A stretch of DNA of 64,000 bases from Alphaproteobacteria bacterium (lineage in GTDB: Bacteria; Pseudomonadota; Alphaproteobacteria; UBA9219; RFNS01). Each line of letters begins with the position of its first letter. Position 1 is the stretch's first letter. The DNA lies in contig JBBCGY010000002.1 of assembly GCA_037200005.1 (NCBI GenBank), positions 186,001-250,000 of the forward strand, read 5' to 3'. The position numbers and the translations under genes were made by a program. Below are positions 46,666 to 55,479 of this stretch, in pieces. The notes beneath the pieces are model-generated. The model worked only from the letters and a program-made list of their open reading frames with translations, made no database searches and was not told where the DNA came from.

Positions 46666-47057
46666 TTGACTCCCTTCCCCTCCTCGCCGCCGCCCTCACC
46701 GGCTTCATCGTTGGTGCGATCCTGGGCAGCTTCGTCACGGCCTTGAGCTACCGCCTGCCGCGCGGGATTTCAATAGTCGCGCCGCGCTCGAGCTGTCCGT
46801 CATGCCATGCCGTTCTCGGGGCTCGCGATCTGGTTCCGATAGGCTCATATCTGGCGAATAAGGGAAAATGCCGCCATTGCGGCGCGAGAATCAGCCCGCG
46901 CTACCCTACTATCGAGCTGGCCGTGGCCCTCTCCTGCGCCTTGGCATTTACTATTTTATGGGGTAATTGGTTTATATTGCCTGTGGTTGTCATCATGATC
47001 GTCGGCGCGGCGACCGACATGACCATGCGTCTCGAGAAAAAGGGCTCCCATGATTAA
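46662..47057 (+). CDS. Truncated prepilin peptidase: N-terminal DiS_P_DiS domain only
   Basis: The 131-residue product matches the front of type IV prepilin peptidases (PilD, A24). It shows a first membrane helix (TGFIVGAILGSFVTAL) and the zinc-type cysteines Cys45, Cys48, Cys70 and Cys73 in CPSCHAVLGARDL and GKCRHCGARISPRYP. Two further helices follow. It stops just after Asp119 in AATDMTMRL, which corresponds to the first catalytic Asp of A24 enzymes; the second Asp and remaining helices are absent. So it is probably not a working peptidase. It starts in the hldE stop and overlaps the GST gene by eight bases, so the truncation is built into the operon. Confidence 0.8.
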   Translation: MIDSLPLLAAALTGFIVGAILGSFVTALSYRLPRGISIVAPRSSCPSCHAVLGARDLVPIGSYLANKGKCRHCGARISPRYPTIELAVALSCALAFTILWGNWFILPVVVIMIVGAATDMTMRLEKKGSHD

Positions 47058-47754
47058 GCTCTATCAGTTCCCCTCCGCTTTCGGGCTGCCCAACGCCAGC
47101 CCGTTCTGCATGAAGACCGAAGTCATGCTGAAGATGCTCGAGCTTCCCTATGAAATCGTGCCGACATCCAATCCCAAGGTCGGCCCGAAGGGCAAGCTGC
47201 CGTTCATCGAGGACGAGGACGGCGCGCGGGTCGCGGATTCCGAAATCATCCGCCAGCATCTCGAAAAGAAAACCGGGCGCGATCTCGACCAGGGATTGAG
47301 CGCCGAAGAGCGCGCGACCGCTCATGCCTTCGCCAGAATGCTGGAGGAGCGCACCTATTTCATCATGTTGCAGAACCGCTGGGACGACGAGAAGAACTGG
47401 CCGATCGTGCGCAAAACCTTTTTCTCCGACATGCCCGTCCTGATACGCAACTGGACCTTCGGCAAGATGCAGAAAAGAATGCGCGCCGCGCTGTATTATC
47501 AGGGCACGGGCCGCCATGGCCCCGATGAAATCGCCGCTTTCGGCAAGGCCGACATCAAGGCGGCCTCGACATTTCTCGGCGATAAGAAGTTCTTCATGGG
47601 CGAGCAGCCGACTTCGGTCGACGCCACGGCCTATCCGTTCCTGATCGGCTTTGCCATCGAGCCTTTCCCGTCGCCGGTTCAGGACGAAATCCGCAAGCAT
47701 CCCAATCTCATGGGCTATATGGACCGGATGCGGCGGAAATTTTATCCGCAGTAA
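47050..47754 (+). CDS. Glutathione S-transferase-like protein (metaxin/Fax subgroup)
   Basis: Likely thioredoxin-fold transferase or binding protein; substrate unknown. The 234 residues begin with MIKLYQFPSAFGLPNASPFCMK, where a Cys sits in the position used by Tom37/metaxin-like GSTs, followed by KLPFIEDEDGARVADSEIIRQHL. The C-terminal helical domain has GEQPTSVDATAYPFLIGFA, the usual GST_C signature, then HPNLMGYMDRMRRKFYP. It overlaps the truncated peptidase gene and is convergent with the lipoprotein gene. Confidence 0.85.
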   Translation: MIKLYQFPSAFGLPNASPFCMKTEVMLKMLELPYEIVPTSNPKVGPKGKLPFIEDEDGARVADSEIIRQHLEKKTGRDLDQGLSAEERATAHAFARMLEERTYFIMLQNRWDDEKNWPIVRKTFFSDMPVLIRNWTFGKMQKRMRAALYYQGTGRHGPDEIAAFGKADIKAASTFLGDKKFFMGEQPTSVDATAYPFLIGFAIEPFPSPVQDEIRKHPNLMGYMDRMRRKFYPQ

Positions 47755-47757
47755 GAT

Positions 47758-48768
47758 TTACGGAGTGGGGGCGGGCTGTTTCTGCCAGCGCACGCGGAGA
47801 TAAGGATAGAGCGTCTCGCCCATATGGACGATCTGGGCGATATGGTCTTTAGGATCTTGCCCGTAAAACCCCTTGACGTGAAAATCGCCACGATGCGCTT
47901 CATACAGGCTCCGCATCTTGCCGGGACCGGGCGGTCCAGGCGGCCCTTTGGGGACGCCCGTTTTCTGCAGGATGTATTCGGCGGTTTCGGTCGTGCCGAT
48001 AAATTTCTCCGGAAAGATCGAAGAATGGGTGACGCCGAACAGTATCCCCCCGTTTTCCGCCGCCTCGGCAAGCGCGACCCATTTGTCCATATTATTCGTG
48101 TTTATCTTACGGGGAATGCCGTTCTTGAAAAGCGTATGAAGGCCGTCCGCGAGCAACACCGCATCGATCTGCGACGCATGATCGCCGGGATTCATGATGA
48201 CCGCGCTCACACCCTGGAATCCCGCGCTCCATGATTCAAGCGCGATCCGGTTCAATTGCGCGGCCGGGCGACTGGTTTTTGCCAAACCCTCATCGATAAT
48301 TTCTTGCGTCTGGTTCAACAGCGCGTCGAAGGCATGGGGCGGATTGAAAGCCGTCGCGTATTTATCGGAAGCGATGCCGAGATTCACGCTCACGACAATG
48401 GCATTCATATTGGCGTTTTCCATATTCCGGTGTTGGTTCGGAACCGCGCCGAAAAAATGCGCAATCAAATCATACTTGCCGCCGATGGGGCAGAAACGCG
48501 CGGGGATATACACGTCATACGCTTTATCTCTGGTGGATGGAATATCGGGCCCGAATTTCTTACTCCAAGGCTGGCCCGTGGGATTGCATAATAGCGGTGC
48601 CGGGACAGGATTTTGCGGAGGCGGAGACGGAGGCGGCGGGGCCGCAGATCGGGATATCGGCCCGATCCACGACGGAAGCGTCGGCGTCTTCTCGGAATCA
48701 CAGCCCACCGCAGCCGCCAATAAAATTCCGGCGCTGATAAATTGCGCGAGGCGCTGCTTAATCTGCAT
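47758..48768 (-). CDS. Predicted lipoprotein with alpha/beta-hydrolase-like features
   Basis: Function unknown. The 336 residues begin with a hydrophobic leader (GILLAAAVGC), Cys23 being a likely lipid site, though Ala at -3 is not ideal. A proline-rich linker (PPPPSPPPQNPVPAP) follows. In the core, YDVYIPARFCPIGGKYDLIAH and the elbow LESWSAGFQGVS with Ser181 resemble an alpha/beta-hydrolase, and LLADGLHTL (208-216) could give the acid. A short collagen-like GPPGPPGPG run lies near residue 285. The hydrolase idea rests on motifs only. Confidence 0.6.
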   Translation of the reverse strand: MQIKQRLAQFISAGILLAAAVGCDSEKTPTLPSWIGPISRSAAPPPPSPPPQNPVPAPLLCNPTGQPWSKKFGPDIPSTRDKAYDVYIPARFCPIGGKYDLIAHFFGAVPNQHRNMENANMNAIVVSVNLGIASDKYATAFNPPHAFDALLNQTQEIIDEGLAKTSRPAAQLNRIALESWSAGFQGVSAVIMNPGDHASQIDAVLLADGLHTLFKNGIPRKINTNNMDKWVALAEAAENGGILFGVTHSSIFPEKFIGTTETAEYILQKTGVPKGPPGPPGPGKMRSLYEAHRGDFHVKGFYGQDPKDHIAQIVHMGETLYPYLRVRWQKQPAPTP

Positions 48769-48882
48769 TCCTAATCCTCTTAACCTTAAATCACACTGCT
48801 ATGAAAATGATCATACAGCATAAACGCGAAAGTAATTTCTCTATAATGGAAGCGAGCGGATCGCGCTGGTACCACGTCGTTA

Positions 48883-48900
48883 GGTAAACTCCTGTTTACC
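48883..48900. repeat. 7-bp perfect inverted repeat in the gap before a small periplasmic gene
   Basis: GGTAAAC (48883-48889) and GTTTACC (48894-48900) pair exactly around TCCT. It lies between two divergent genes, about 100 bases before ATG 48996. No T tract follows, so an operator is more likely than a terminator. The rest of 48769-48995 shows no gene I can support. Confidence 0.4.
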
Positions 48901-48995
48901 AAGAGATTTTCAGAAGCGGTCATAGAAATTTCACAATCCATCCGTATGATTTCCGACAGTCCGATAACGGACTCATCTATAACGGAGACATAACA

Positions 48996-49313
48996 ATGAA
49001 ATTGGCACAATTCGCCTGTTTAGGCGTGGCCTTGGCGCTGACGGCAACCCCGGCGCTGGCCGAAGGCGGCAAACGATATCAGCGGCATGAAGCGGGGCAA
49101 GATCGCCGGATCGAAAAGGGCGTGGAAAGCGGCGCGCTGACCCCCGGCGAAGAGAAAGGGCTTGAACGCCGCGATGAGGCGCTCGACAAGCGCAAAGAGC
49201 ACATCGTCAGCGACGGCAAGGTCACGCCCGGCGAGAAACATCGCCTGCGCCGCGCCGAGCATCGGGAAGACCGGGCAATCTTCCGCAAGAAGCACAATGG
49301 GCGCGACGGTTAA
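48996..49313 (+). CDS. Small periplasmic protein with charged repeats
   Basis: Unknown function. The 105 residues start with a clean signal peptide (MKLAQFACLGVALALTATPALA, cut after ALA). The mature 83 residues are very rich in Arg, Lys, Glu and His, with two related motifs, SGALTPGEEKGLERR and DGKVTPGEKHRLRRAEHR, similar to degenerate EF-hand-like repeats in small proteobacterial periplasmic proteins. GGAG lies about eight bases before the start. A strong terminator follows it, so it is a single-gene unit. Confidence 0.75.
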   Translation: MKLAQFACLGVALALTATPALAEGGKRYQRHEAGQDRRIEKGVESGALTPGEEKGLERRDEALDKRKEHIVSDGKVTPGEKHRLRRAEHREDRAIFRKKHNGRDG

Positions 49314-49339
49314 GGGGCAGCGGATATCGACAAAAGGGG

Positions 49340-49371
49340 AGGCCCGGAGATTGTCCGGGCCTTTTTCTTTT
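49340..49371 (+). terminator. Strong Rho-independent terminator
   Basis: AGGCCCGGA (49340-49348) pairs exactly with TCCGGGCCT (49354-49362) around a five-base loop and continues into a T-rich tract (49362-49371). It ends transcription of the small periplasmic gene and lies before the convergent repeat-protein gene. Confidence 0.92.
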
Positions 49372-49396
49372 CGACGATTTTCTAATGGAGATGCCG

Positions 49397-50662
49397 CTAT
49401 CGGCGCAACTGCAATCGATTGCCGAACCCGCTTCCCGATCTCGGGCTGGACCTGGCCGATCCGTCGCTCACGGTATTCTGAACTTTATATGCGCCTTCGA
49501 CGGCGCTGACGAGGCGCGCTCTGACCTGCGGATTCTGTTCGGTTTCCAGCCTGCCATTCACGATATCGCGCGCGCGTTCTTTTGAACCGCCGGGGGTTTT
49601 GCCGTCCGCATTGCCGATGATAAACCCCAAGGCAATCGTGGCCGCGATGCGCGTATGCACATCTTCATCATTGATGATCTTCTCGGCGATACCGACCACT
49701 CTTGATGCCTGGCCGGGATAGTGCTGCGCAACATACTGCAAGCCCTTCACGGCCGCGCCGATTTCGTACGTTCCGCCTTTTTCTGAACCGCCGTCGATGC
49801 TTTTTTCGATATTGGCCACGGCCCGTTCTTCAAGACCCGGCTGATTTCTTGCCGTCTGCGCGAATTCTCCCGCGATGGACATGCGCACACGGTCGATTGT
49901 CTCCGTATCCTGGAAGGACTCGAGCGCGCCCATGGCTTGTTCCGCCTTCTGCGGGTGAGAATAGCCAACATTTCCTACAAGCTTGGCGGCGGCCATGCGC
50001 GCCTCCTCGCGGCCGGATTTAAATCCTTCCGCCGCAAGCTCCAGCATGGAATCGGCATAGGGTGTATTGCGGGAATATTTCTGGATCAGGGCGCTTCCCA
50101 CATTCAGGGCTGCTTCTTTTGCCTCGGCAGCGCCGTCGCCGTCTGCCGCGACCGTGCCGGTCAGCAGCGGAATGACGGAACGGCTATAATCGATTTGACC
50201 ACGATCGACGACCGCTCCAAGAATTTTTACCGCCGCAGTCTGGACTTCTGGGCTGCTGTCTTTGAGGCCCGGACTGGCGAAATCGCGCAGCACCGTTCCC
50301 GCCTCTCGCGGCGCGAGGCCGATAACCGCCGCCGCCGCGTTCATGGCCGCTATCCGCGCCCTGGGGCTTTCCTGATCATCCCGGCCTTTGCCGGCCAGTT
50401 CGAGAAATTTATCGGCATATTTCGAATGGTCGCTGCCCGCCATCTGCGCCAGGATTTCCATGCTCTGGCCGCGCTGATCCAGGCTGCCCGCATTCATGGC
50501 GGTTTCTATAAGAGCCATGATCTTGGAAACGCCGCCTCGCTCGCGCTCCGCTCCCCTGACTATGTCCATCTGCGCCGCGCCCAATTTCGCGGACAATTCG
50601 GCAGGCGTAATGGGCTTGGGCGGGTGCTTATCGCGCCCCATTTTATTGCGGTATTGGCTCAT
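49397..50662 (-). CDS. HEAT/ARM-like helical repeat protein
   Basis: Unknown function; likely a protein-interaction scaffold. The 421 residues lack a signal peptide and membrane segments. Repeated helical units of about 40 residues have the small-residue pattern of HEAT repeats, as in ARIAAMNAAAAVIGLA, EVQTAAVKILGAVV, AKEAALNVGSALI, EARMAAAKLVGNVG and TRIAATIALGFIIGNADG. The first 30 residues are basic and the C-terminal 30 are Ser/Arg-rich. It lies downstream of alaS on the same strand after about 120 bases. Enzyme function is not suggested. Confidence 0.65.
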   Translation of the reverse strand: MSQYRNKMGRDKHPPKPITPAELSAKLGAAQMDIVRGAERERGGVSKIMALIETAMNAGSLDQRGQSMEILAQMAGSDHSKYADKFLELAGKGRDDQESPRARIAAMNAAAAVIGLAPREAGTVLRDFASPGLKDSSPEVQTAAVKILGAVVDRGQIDYSRSVIPLLTGTVAADGDGAAEAKEAALNVGSALIQKYSRNTPYADSMLELAAEGFKSGREEARMAAAKLVGNVGYSHPQKAEQAMGALESFQDTETIDRVRMSIAGEFAQTARNQPGLEERAVANIEKSIDGGSEKGGTYEIGAAVKGLQYVAQHYPGQASRVVGIAEKIINDEDVHTRIAATIALGFIIGNADGKTPGGSKERARDIVNGRLETEQNPQVRARLVSAVEGAYKVQNTVSDGSARSSPRSGSGFGNRLQLRR

Positions 50663-50780
50663 AGGGCCTGCCCCCGAATGGAATATTCCGCGAGTTTACC
50701 ATAGGGGCATGAAGGGAATGTGTATTTCGCTATTCGCATTAACGGCGCATTCACCATAACGCCGCGGAGCAAAGGCTTTT

Positions 50781-53447
50781 TTAGCCGCGCGCCGCCAAAG
50801 CCGCTTCGATAGCCGCGACCGCTTGCGGCATGGCGGCGATATCCGTGCCGCCCGCCTGCGCCATATCGGGGCGGCCGCCGCCGCCTTTTCCACCGACGGC
50901 CTCGGCTCCGGCGCGCACCAGATCGACCGCGCTGATTTTGTCCGTCAGGTCGGGCGTCACCGCGACAACCAGGGAAACCTTGCCCTCATAGCCGGAAATC
51001 AGCGTCACGACGCCGGACGACAGTTGCTGCTTCAACTGATCGGCCATCGGCTTCAAGTCCTTGGCCGGAAGATCGGCGAGAACGCGGGAAACGAATTTGA
51101 TGCCGCCGATTTCCTTAGGCGCATCCTGCGCCGCCGCGCCGCCGCCTCCGCCGAGCGCAACTTGCCGCCGCAGTTCGGCGACTTCGCGCTCCAGCTTCTT
51201 GCGTTCCTCGACCAGAGAGACGACGCGATCCAGCACCTCGGCGGGCGATGCTTTGAGCGCCGCCGCCGTCTGCTGCAGCCGTTGTTCCTGCTCGGCCATG
51301 TAGGCGAGCGCCCCCTGCCCGGTCAGCGCCTCGATGCGACGGACGCCCGCCGCGACCGCGCTTTCGCCGACGATCTTCAGCAGGCCGATATCGCCGGTGC
51401 GCCGCACATGCGTGCCGCCGCAAAGTTCGATGGAAAAAGCCTTTCGCCCTTCCTCATCCTGGCCGCCCATGGACACGACGCGCACCTCGTCGCCGTATTT
51501 CTCGCCGAATAGCGCCATCGCGCCTTCGGCCACGGCTTCGTCCGGGGTCATGAGCTGGGTCGTTACTTCGCTGTTCCTGCGGATGCGCTGATTAACCTCG
51601 GCCTCCACTATGGCCAAATCGTTGGCGGCGATGGGCGTCGGCTGGCTGATATCGAAACGAAGCCGCTCCGGCGCGACCATCGAGCCTTTTTGCGTCACAT
51701 GCGTTCCCACATGACGGCGCAACGCCTCATGCAGCAAATGCGTCGCGGAATGGTTGGCGCGAATGGCATCGCGGCGCTGGCTGTCCACCAGCATGGTCAC
51801 GCTGTCGCCAGCCTTGAATATGCCGTCGGATATTTCCGCATAGTGAACCCAAAGCGCGCCAAGCTCCTTTTGCGTGTCGGTAATCGCGGCTACAGCGCCT
51901 TGTGCCGTGGTGAATTGGCCGGTATCGCCCACCTGGCCGCCGGATTCACCGTAAAAAGGCGTCTGATTGACGATGATTTGCACTTTATCGCCCGTTTTGG
52001 CCTCTTTGACCCGCTCGCCGTCTTTGATAATGGCCTGAATCACGCCCTGAGCCGCCTCGGCGCTATAGCCGAGAAACTCTGTCGCGCCGGTTTCCTCTTT
52101 GAGATCGAACCATAGTTTGGCCGTTCCGGTTTCGCCCGACCCGGCCCATGCCTCGCGCGCGGCCGCTTTTTGCTTGGCCATCGCGGACTCAAAGCCAGAT
52201 GTATCCACCTTGATATCCCGCGCGCGCAGGACATCCTGCGTCAGGTCGAGCGGGAAGCCGTAGGTATCATAAAGCTTAAACGCAACTTCTCCGGACAATT
52301 CATTGTTTTTATTATTTATTTTGCCAATCTCTTCATCTAACAGTTTAAGTCCGCGATCCAAAAGCTGCTTAAATCGGTTTTCTTCCAGTTTCAGCGTCGC
52401 GGTGATGAGTTCCTGCGCCCGCCCCAGTTCGGGATAAGCCGCGCCCATCAGCTTCACCAGTTCCGGCACCAGCCGATAAAGCAGCGGCTCCTTGGCCCCA
52501 AGAATATGCGCGTGACGCATGCCACGCCGCATGATCCGGCGCAGGACATAGCCGCGCCCCTCATTGCTCGGCATCACGCCGTCGGCGATCAGGAAGGAGC
52601 TGGCGCGCACATGGTCGGCGATGACGCGGAAAGACGCCTTATGCTCTCCGGCGGGATCGGTCTTCACCATGGATGAAGTCAGGCCGATGAGATCGCGGAA
52701 CAGATCGATATCGTAATTGGAATGCACGCCCTGCATGATCGCGGTCATGCGCTCCAGCCCCATGCCGGTATCGACAGACGGCTTGGGCAAGTTAATACGC
52801 TTGCCGCCGGGCAGTTCCTCGAACTGCATGAAGACCAGGTTCCAGAATTCCAGGAAGCGGTCGCCGTCTTCGTCCAGGCTGCCGGGAGGGCCGCCTTGCA
52901 GCTGTGGCCCCTGGTCGATAAAGATTTCCGAGCAAGGCCCGCACGGGCCGAGATCGCCCATGCGCCAGAAATTCGCGTCGGTCTTGATGCGGATGATCTT
53001 GTCGTCGCCGAAGCCCGCAACCTTCTTCCAGATTTTAGCGGCCTCCTCGTCTTCGTGATAGACGGTGACCAGCAGATTGTCGGGCTTCAGGCCGAATTCC
53101 TTCGTCACCAGTTCCCAGGCGAATGCGATGGCCTCTTCCTTGAAATAATCGCCGAACGAGAAATTGCCGAGCATCTCGAAAAATGTGTGATGCCTCGCGG
53201 TATAGCCGACATTCTCCAGATCGTTATGCTTGCCGCCGGCGCGGACGGATTTCTGAGTCGATGTCGCGCGGGTATAGGGGCGCTTTTCGTTGCCGGTGAA
53301 GACATTCTTGAACTGCACCATGCCCGAATTGACGAACATCAAGGTCGGGTCGTTGCGCGGCACCAGCGGGCTGGATTCGACCAGCGTATGCCCCTGCCGC
53401 TCGAAATAGCGCAGGAAGGTGGATCGTATATCGGCGAGTGTTTTCAT
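50781..53447 (-). CDS. alaS: Alanyl-tRNA synthetase
   Basis: Charges tRNA-Ala and edits mischarged products. The 888-residue protein has the full domain order. The aminoacylation core begins with [14 protein letters not shown] and includes [15 protein letters not shown]. The editing domain has [18 protein letters not shown] with the HxxxH zinc site and [17 protein letters not shown] with the third ligand. The C-terminal oligomerisation region ends with the Gly-rich [21 protein letters not shown]. Length is normal. It is divergent from a toxin-antitoxin pair. Confidence 0.98.
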   Translation of the reverse strand: MKTLADIRSTFLRYFERQGHTLVESSPLVPRNDPTLMFVNSGMVQFKNVFTGNEKRPYTRATSTQKSVRAGGKHNDLENVGYTARHHTFFEMLGNFSFGDYFKEEAIAFAWELVTKEFGLKPDNLLVTVYHEDEEAAKIWKKVAGFGDDKIIRIKTDANFWRMGDLGPCGPCSEIFIDQGPQLQGGPPGSLDEDGDRFLEFWNLVFMQFEELPGGKRINLPKPSVDTGMGLERMTAIMQGVHSNYDIDLFRDLIGLTSSMVKTDPAGEHKASFRVIADHVRASSFLIADGVMPSNEGRGYVLRRIMRRGMRHAHILGAKEPLLYRLVPELVKLMGAAYPELGRAQELITATLKLEENRFKQLLDRGLKLLDEEIGKINNKNNELSGEVAFKLYDTYGFPLDLTQDVLRARDIKVDTSGFESAMAKQKAAAREAWAGSGETGTAKLWFDLKEETGATEFLGYSAEAAQGVIQAIIKDGERVKEAKTGDKVQIIVNQTPFYGESGGQVGDTGQFTTAQGAVAAITDTQKELGALWVHYAEISDGIFKAGDSVTMLVDSQRRDAIRANHSATHLLHEALRRHVGTHVTQKGSMVAPERLRFDISQPTPIAANDLAIVEAEVNQRIRRNSEVTTQLMTPDEAVAEGAMALFGEKYGDEVRVVSMGGQDEEGRKAFSIELCGGTHVRRTGDIGLLKIVGESAVAAGVRRIEALTGQGALAYMAEQEQRLQQTAAALKASPAEVLDRVVSLVEERKKLEREVAELRRQVALGGGGGAAAQDAPKEIGGIKFVSRVLADLPAKDLKPMADQLKQQLSSGVVTLISGYEGKVSLVVAVTPDLTDKISAVDLVRAGAEAVGGKGGGGRPDMAQAGGTDIAAMPQAVAAIEAALAARG

Positions 53448-53538
53448 GGCCCATTAACCCATTGCGATTACGGTTAGTTTATCTATAAAAAACAGAAACG
53501 CAAAGGCAGCAATTTATAGCGTGATTTGGTGACGCAAA

Positions 53539-53549
53539 AGTGTTACACT
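53539..53549 (+). promoter_or_regulatory. Palindrome before the third toxin-antitoxin pair
   Basis: AGTGT and ACACT form a perfect inverted repeat around one T at 53539-53549. It lies 19 bases before ATG 53569 and just before the ribosome binding site AGGAGG (53555-53560). It may be the site where the antitoxin binds to repress its own operon. Confidence 0.4.
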
Positions 53550-53568
53550 CAGCCTAGGAGGAACAAAC

Positions 53569-53790
53569 ATGCCCACAACCAATCCCCGCATTAATCTAAC
53601 ATTAGAGCCGCAATGGCGCTCTATTTTGGCAAAGATCGCCGCCGTCGAGGGAAAAACCATCGCTGGTCTTACCAAAGAACTGGTTCTCGAAGCCCTGGAA
53701 CTGCGCGAAGACATAGCTCTTTCTGCGCTTGCCAAAGCGCGCGAGGCTACATCTAAAAAGCTGGTGTCTCATGAAGACGCTTGGCGGTAA
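53569..53790 (+). CDS. RHH-type antitoxin
   Basis: Likely DNA-binding antitoxin of a type II pair. The 73 residues begin with a beta-strand-like NPRINLTLEPQWRSILAKIA, then EGKTIAGLTKELVLEALEL, a ribbon-helix-helix layout. The tail (AREATSKKLVSHEDAWR) ends in a DAWR-type motif seen in antitoxins paired with RelE toxins. AGGAGG lies nine bases upstream. Its end overlaps the toxin gene. Confidence 0.85.
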   Translation: MPTTNPRINLTLEPQWRSILAKIAAVEGKTIAGLTKELVLEALELREDIALSALAKAREATSKKLVSHEDAWR

Positions 53791-54053
53791 AAGTGTTTAC
53801 GATCAAATACCGTGATCAGGTTACTGAAACGGATATTCCGGCGCTTCCCAAAACCATGAGGCTTCGTATTCAGAAAGCGATTGAGGAGCGGCTGGTGCAT
53901 GATCCCATCGCCTTTGGCAAACCGCTTCGATTCAACATGCAGGGAAACAGGCGGATGCGCGTTGGGGATTATCGCGTCGTCTATCGCATTGAGGTCGAGA
54001 CCAATACGGTTATCATCAACGGCATCAGGCATCGCAAAGATATTTACGATTGA
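53781..54053 (+). CDS. RelE/ParE-family toxin
   Basis: Predicted mRNA interferase paired with the RHH antitoxin. The 90 residues from TTG 53781 have the RelE layout: MRLRIQKAIEERLVHDP, GKPLRFNMQGNRRMRVGDYRVVYRIE and IINGIRHRKDIYD. GTG 53793 is an alternative start. The first start gives a 10-base overlap with the antitoxin. Positions used for mRNA cleavage in RelE (Arg, Lys and Tyr) have plausible counterparts, so the toxin looks intact. Confidence 0.88.
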   Translation: MAVKVFTIKYRDQVTETDIPALPKTMRLRIQKAIEERLVHDPIAFGKPLRFNMQGNRRMRVGDYRVVYRIEVETNTVIINGIRHRKDIYD

Positions 54054-54059
54054 GCTTTC

Positions 54060-54299
54060 TCAATCCCTGAACGAAAATACGTCCGCCTTGACCACGGCAT
54101 AGACCAGAAGCCACAGAACCGCGCTGATGGCCGTCGTCCACAACGCCTTGCGCTTGAGGTCGGGATTTTCCGGCGCGCCGGGCATCTGGCCTTCGACACC
54201 CTCGCCCTTTTCGGGCTGTTTCAGACCGACGGACAGCAGGCAGAAGAACACCGGCCACCAGATGATGACGAATAATGTGACGCCCGAGACGATGTTCAT
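54060..54299 (-). CDS. DUF1467 family membrane protein
   Basis: Small inner-membrane protein of unknown function common in Alphaproteobacteria. The 79 residues show a first helix (IVSGVTLFVIIWWPVFFCLL), the loop with GAPENPDLKRKALWTTAISA, and a second helix (VLWLLVYAVV). The IWW and PxLKRKA marks identify the family. It is often near rnj in this class, as here. It overlaps the next gene upstream by four bases. Confidence 0.85.
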   Translation of the reverse strand: MNIVSGVTLFVIIWWPVFFCLLSVGLKQPEKGEGVEGQMPGAPENPDLKRKALWTTAISAVLWLLVYAVVKADVFSFRD

Positions 54300-54889
54300 G
54301 CGGCCTCTCTCGGAACGACGCGGCGGCGATAGATGATAATCCCCGCTCCGGCGGTATGAGCCAGGATCATCGCCACGGGCATGAGCGCCGTGGTCGGATT
54401 GACGGCCTCCAGCGCGAAGACCGCCAGGATATAGACGAACACGGGCGGTATGAAGATCATCAGGCTTTCATGAAAAGGCCGGAACCAGCTTTTCCGAAGC
54501 GTCGGATAAAATCCCAGGATATCGATAGAGGTAATGAGAACGATCGACCAAAACGGGTCTTTGGTCGCCCACCAGAGCGGCAAGGCCATGCATGCGACCG
54601 CAAGCGTAAGCCAGTCGCCACGGGTGATATTTCTCTTTCCATATTTCACGCCCAGTATAGCGACGCATAAATTGCTAAGGGCGTAAAATCCCGAAGACCA
54701 TGAACCCGCGCCGCCGCCGGAAACATATTGCGCCGCCCAGGTGATGCCCATCGTCAAGGCCCATATGAACCAGGAAATGGCATGAGGCTCGACCAGACGC
54801 CTGAATATGCGGGTATAATAAAAGATCGCGGGGCCGATAGCCAAAGCAATGGATAAGCCTCCCAATATTTCTTTATGGCCCAAATCCAT
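54296..54889 (-). CDS. Polytopic membrane protein, second of a tandem paralogous pair
   Basis: No family is recognised. The 197 residues have about six or seven hydrophobic segments. It is clearly paralogous to its upstream neighbour: both share EILGGLS, EPH-SWFIW/LVW, QYVSGGG-GSW-SGFYA, KYG-K-ITRGDW-TLAVA, PLWW-TKDP, and FYPTLRKSW-RPFHESL. The spacing and segment order are the same, so a gene duplication is clear. It starts one base after its neighbour's stop and overlaps DUF1467 at the end. Transport or sensor function is possible but unsupported. Confidence 0.7.
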   Translation of the reverse strand: MDLGHKEILGGLSIALAIGPAIFYYTRIFRRLVEPHAISWFIWALTMGITWAAQYVSGGGAGSWSSGFYALSNLCVAILGVKYGKRNITRGDWLTLAVACMALPLWWATKDPFWSIVLITSIDILGFYPTLRKSWFRPFHESLMIFIPPVFVYILAVFALEAVNPTTALMPVAMILAHTAGAGIIIYRRRVVPREAA

Positions 54890-54890
54890 T

Positions 54891-55478
54891 TCAGGCTCTC
54901 GCGACGATGCGGCGGCGATGCAAAATGGCCCAGGCGCAGGCGCCGTTGGCCACGGCCATTATCATGGGAGAGAATACCGTCGTGAGATTCAAAACCTCCA
55001 GCGCCCCCAGGGACAGCAAGTTGCTGACCGCCGCCGGGGCGCACATCAACAAGCTCTCATGGAACGGCCGGTTCCAAGATTTCCGCAGCGTCGGGTAAAA
55101 GATCACGACATCGATGAGCGTTACCAAGATCACCGACCAGAGCGGGTCTTTCGTGATCCACCACAAAGGCATCGCGGCGAAGGCGACAGCCAAGGTGATC
55201 CAGTCGCCGCGCGTGATATGTTTTTCTCCGTATTTCAGGCCGAGCAAGGCGATCAGGATTCCTATAACAGCGTAAAATCCCGAGGTCCACGATCCCGGCC
55301 CGCCCCCGGAGACATACTGCCCGGCACAGACGACTCCGGCATTGATCCCCCAGACGAGCCATGAAAAGACATGAGGTTCGAACCGCCGCTGGAATATTCC
55401 CACGAAATAAGGAATGTTGGCTGCGACGATAATCGCGGCGGACAAGCCGCCCAATATCTCACGATAGGATAGCTCCAT
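54891..55478 (-). CDS. Polytopic membrane protein, first of a tandem paralogous pair
   Basis: I start at ATG 55478 (195 residues, MELSYREILGG), one base after the rnj stop, with AGGA about eight bases upstream. It has the same layout as the neighbouring paralogue, roughly half of residues matching by eye, with Trp- and Gly-rich membrane segments and a conserved cytosolic or periplasmic FYPTLRKSW-RPFHESL block. The pair is co-directional with rnj and DUF1467, all closely spaced, so the four are likely co-transcribed. Confidence 0.7.
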   Translation of the reverse strand: MELSYREILGGLSAAIIVAANIPYFVGIFQRRFEPHVFSWLVWGINAGVVCAGQYVSGGGPGSWTSGFYAVIGILIALLGLKYGEKHITRGDWITLAVAFAAMPLWWITKDPLWSVILVTLIDVVIFYPTLRKSWNRPFHESLLMCAPAAVSNLLSLGALEVLNLTTVFSPMIMAVANGACAWAILHRRRIVARA

Positions 55479-55479
55479 C

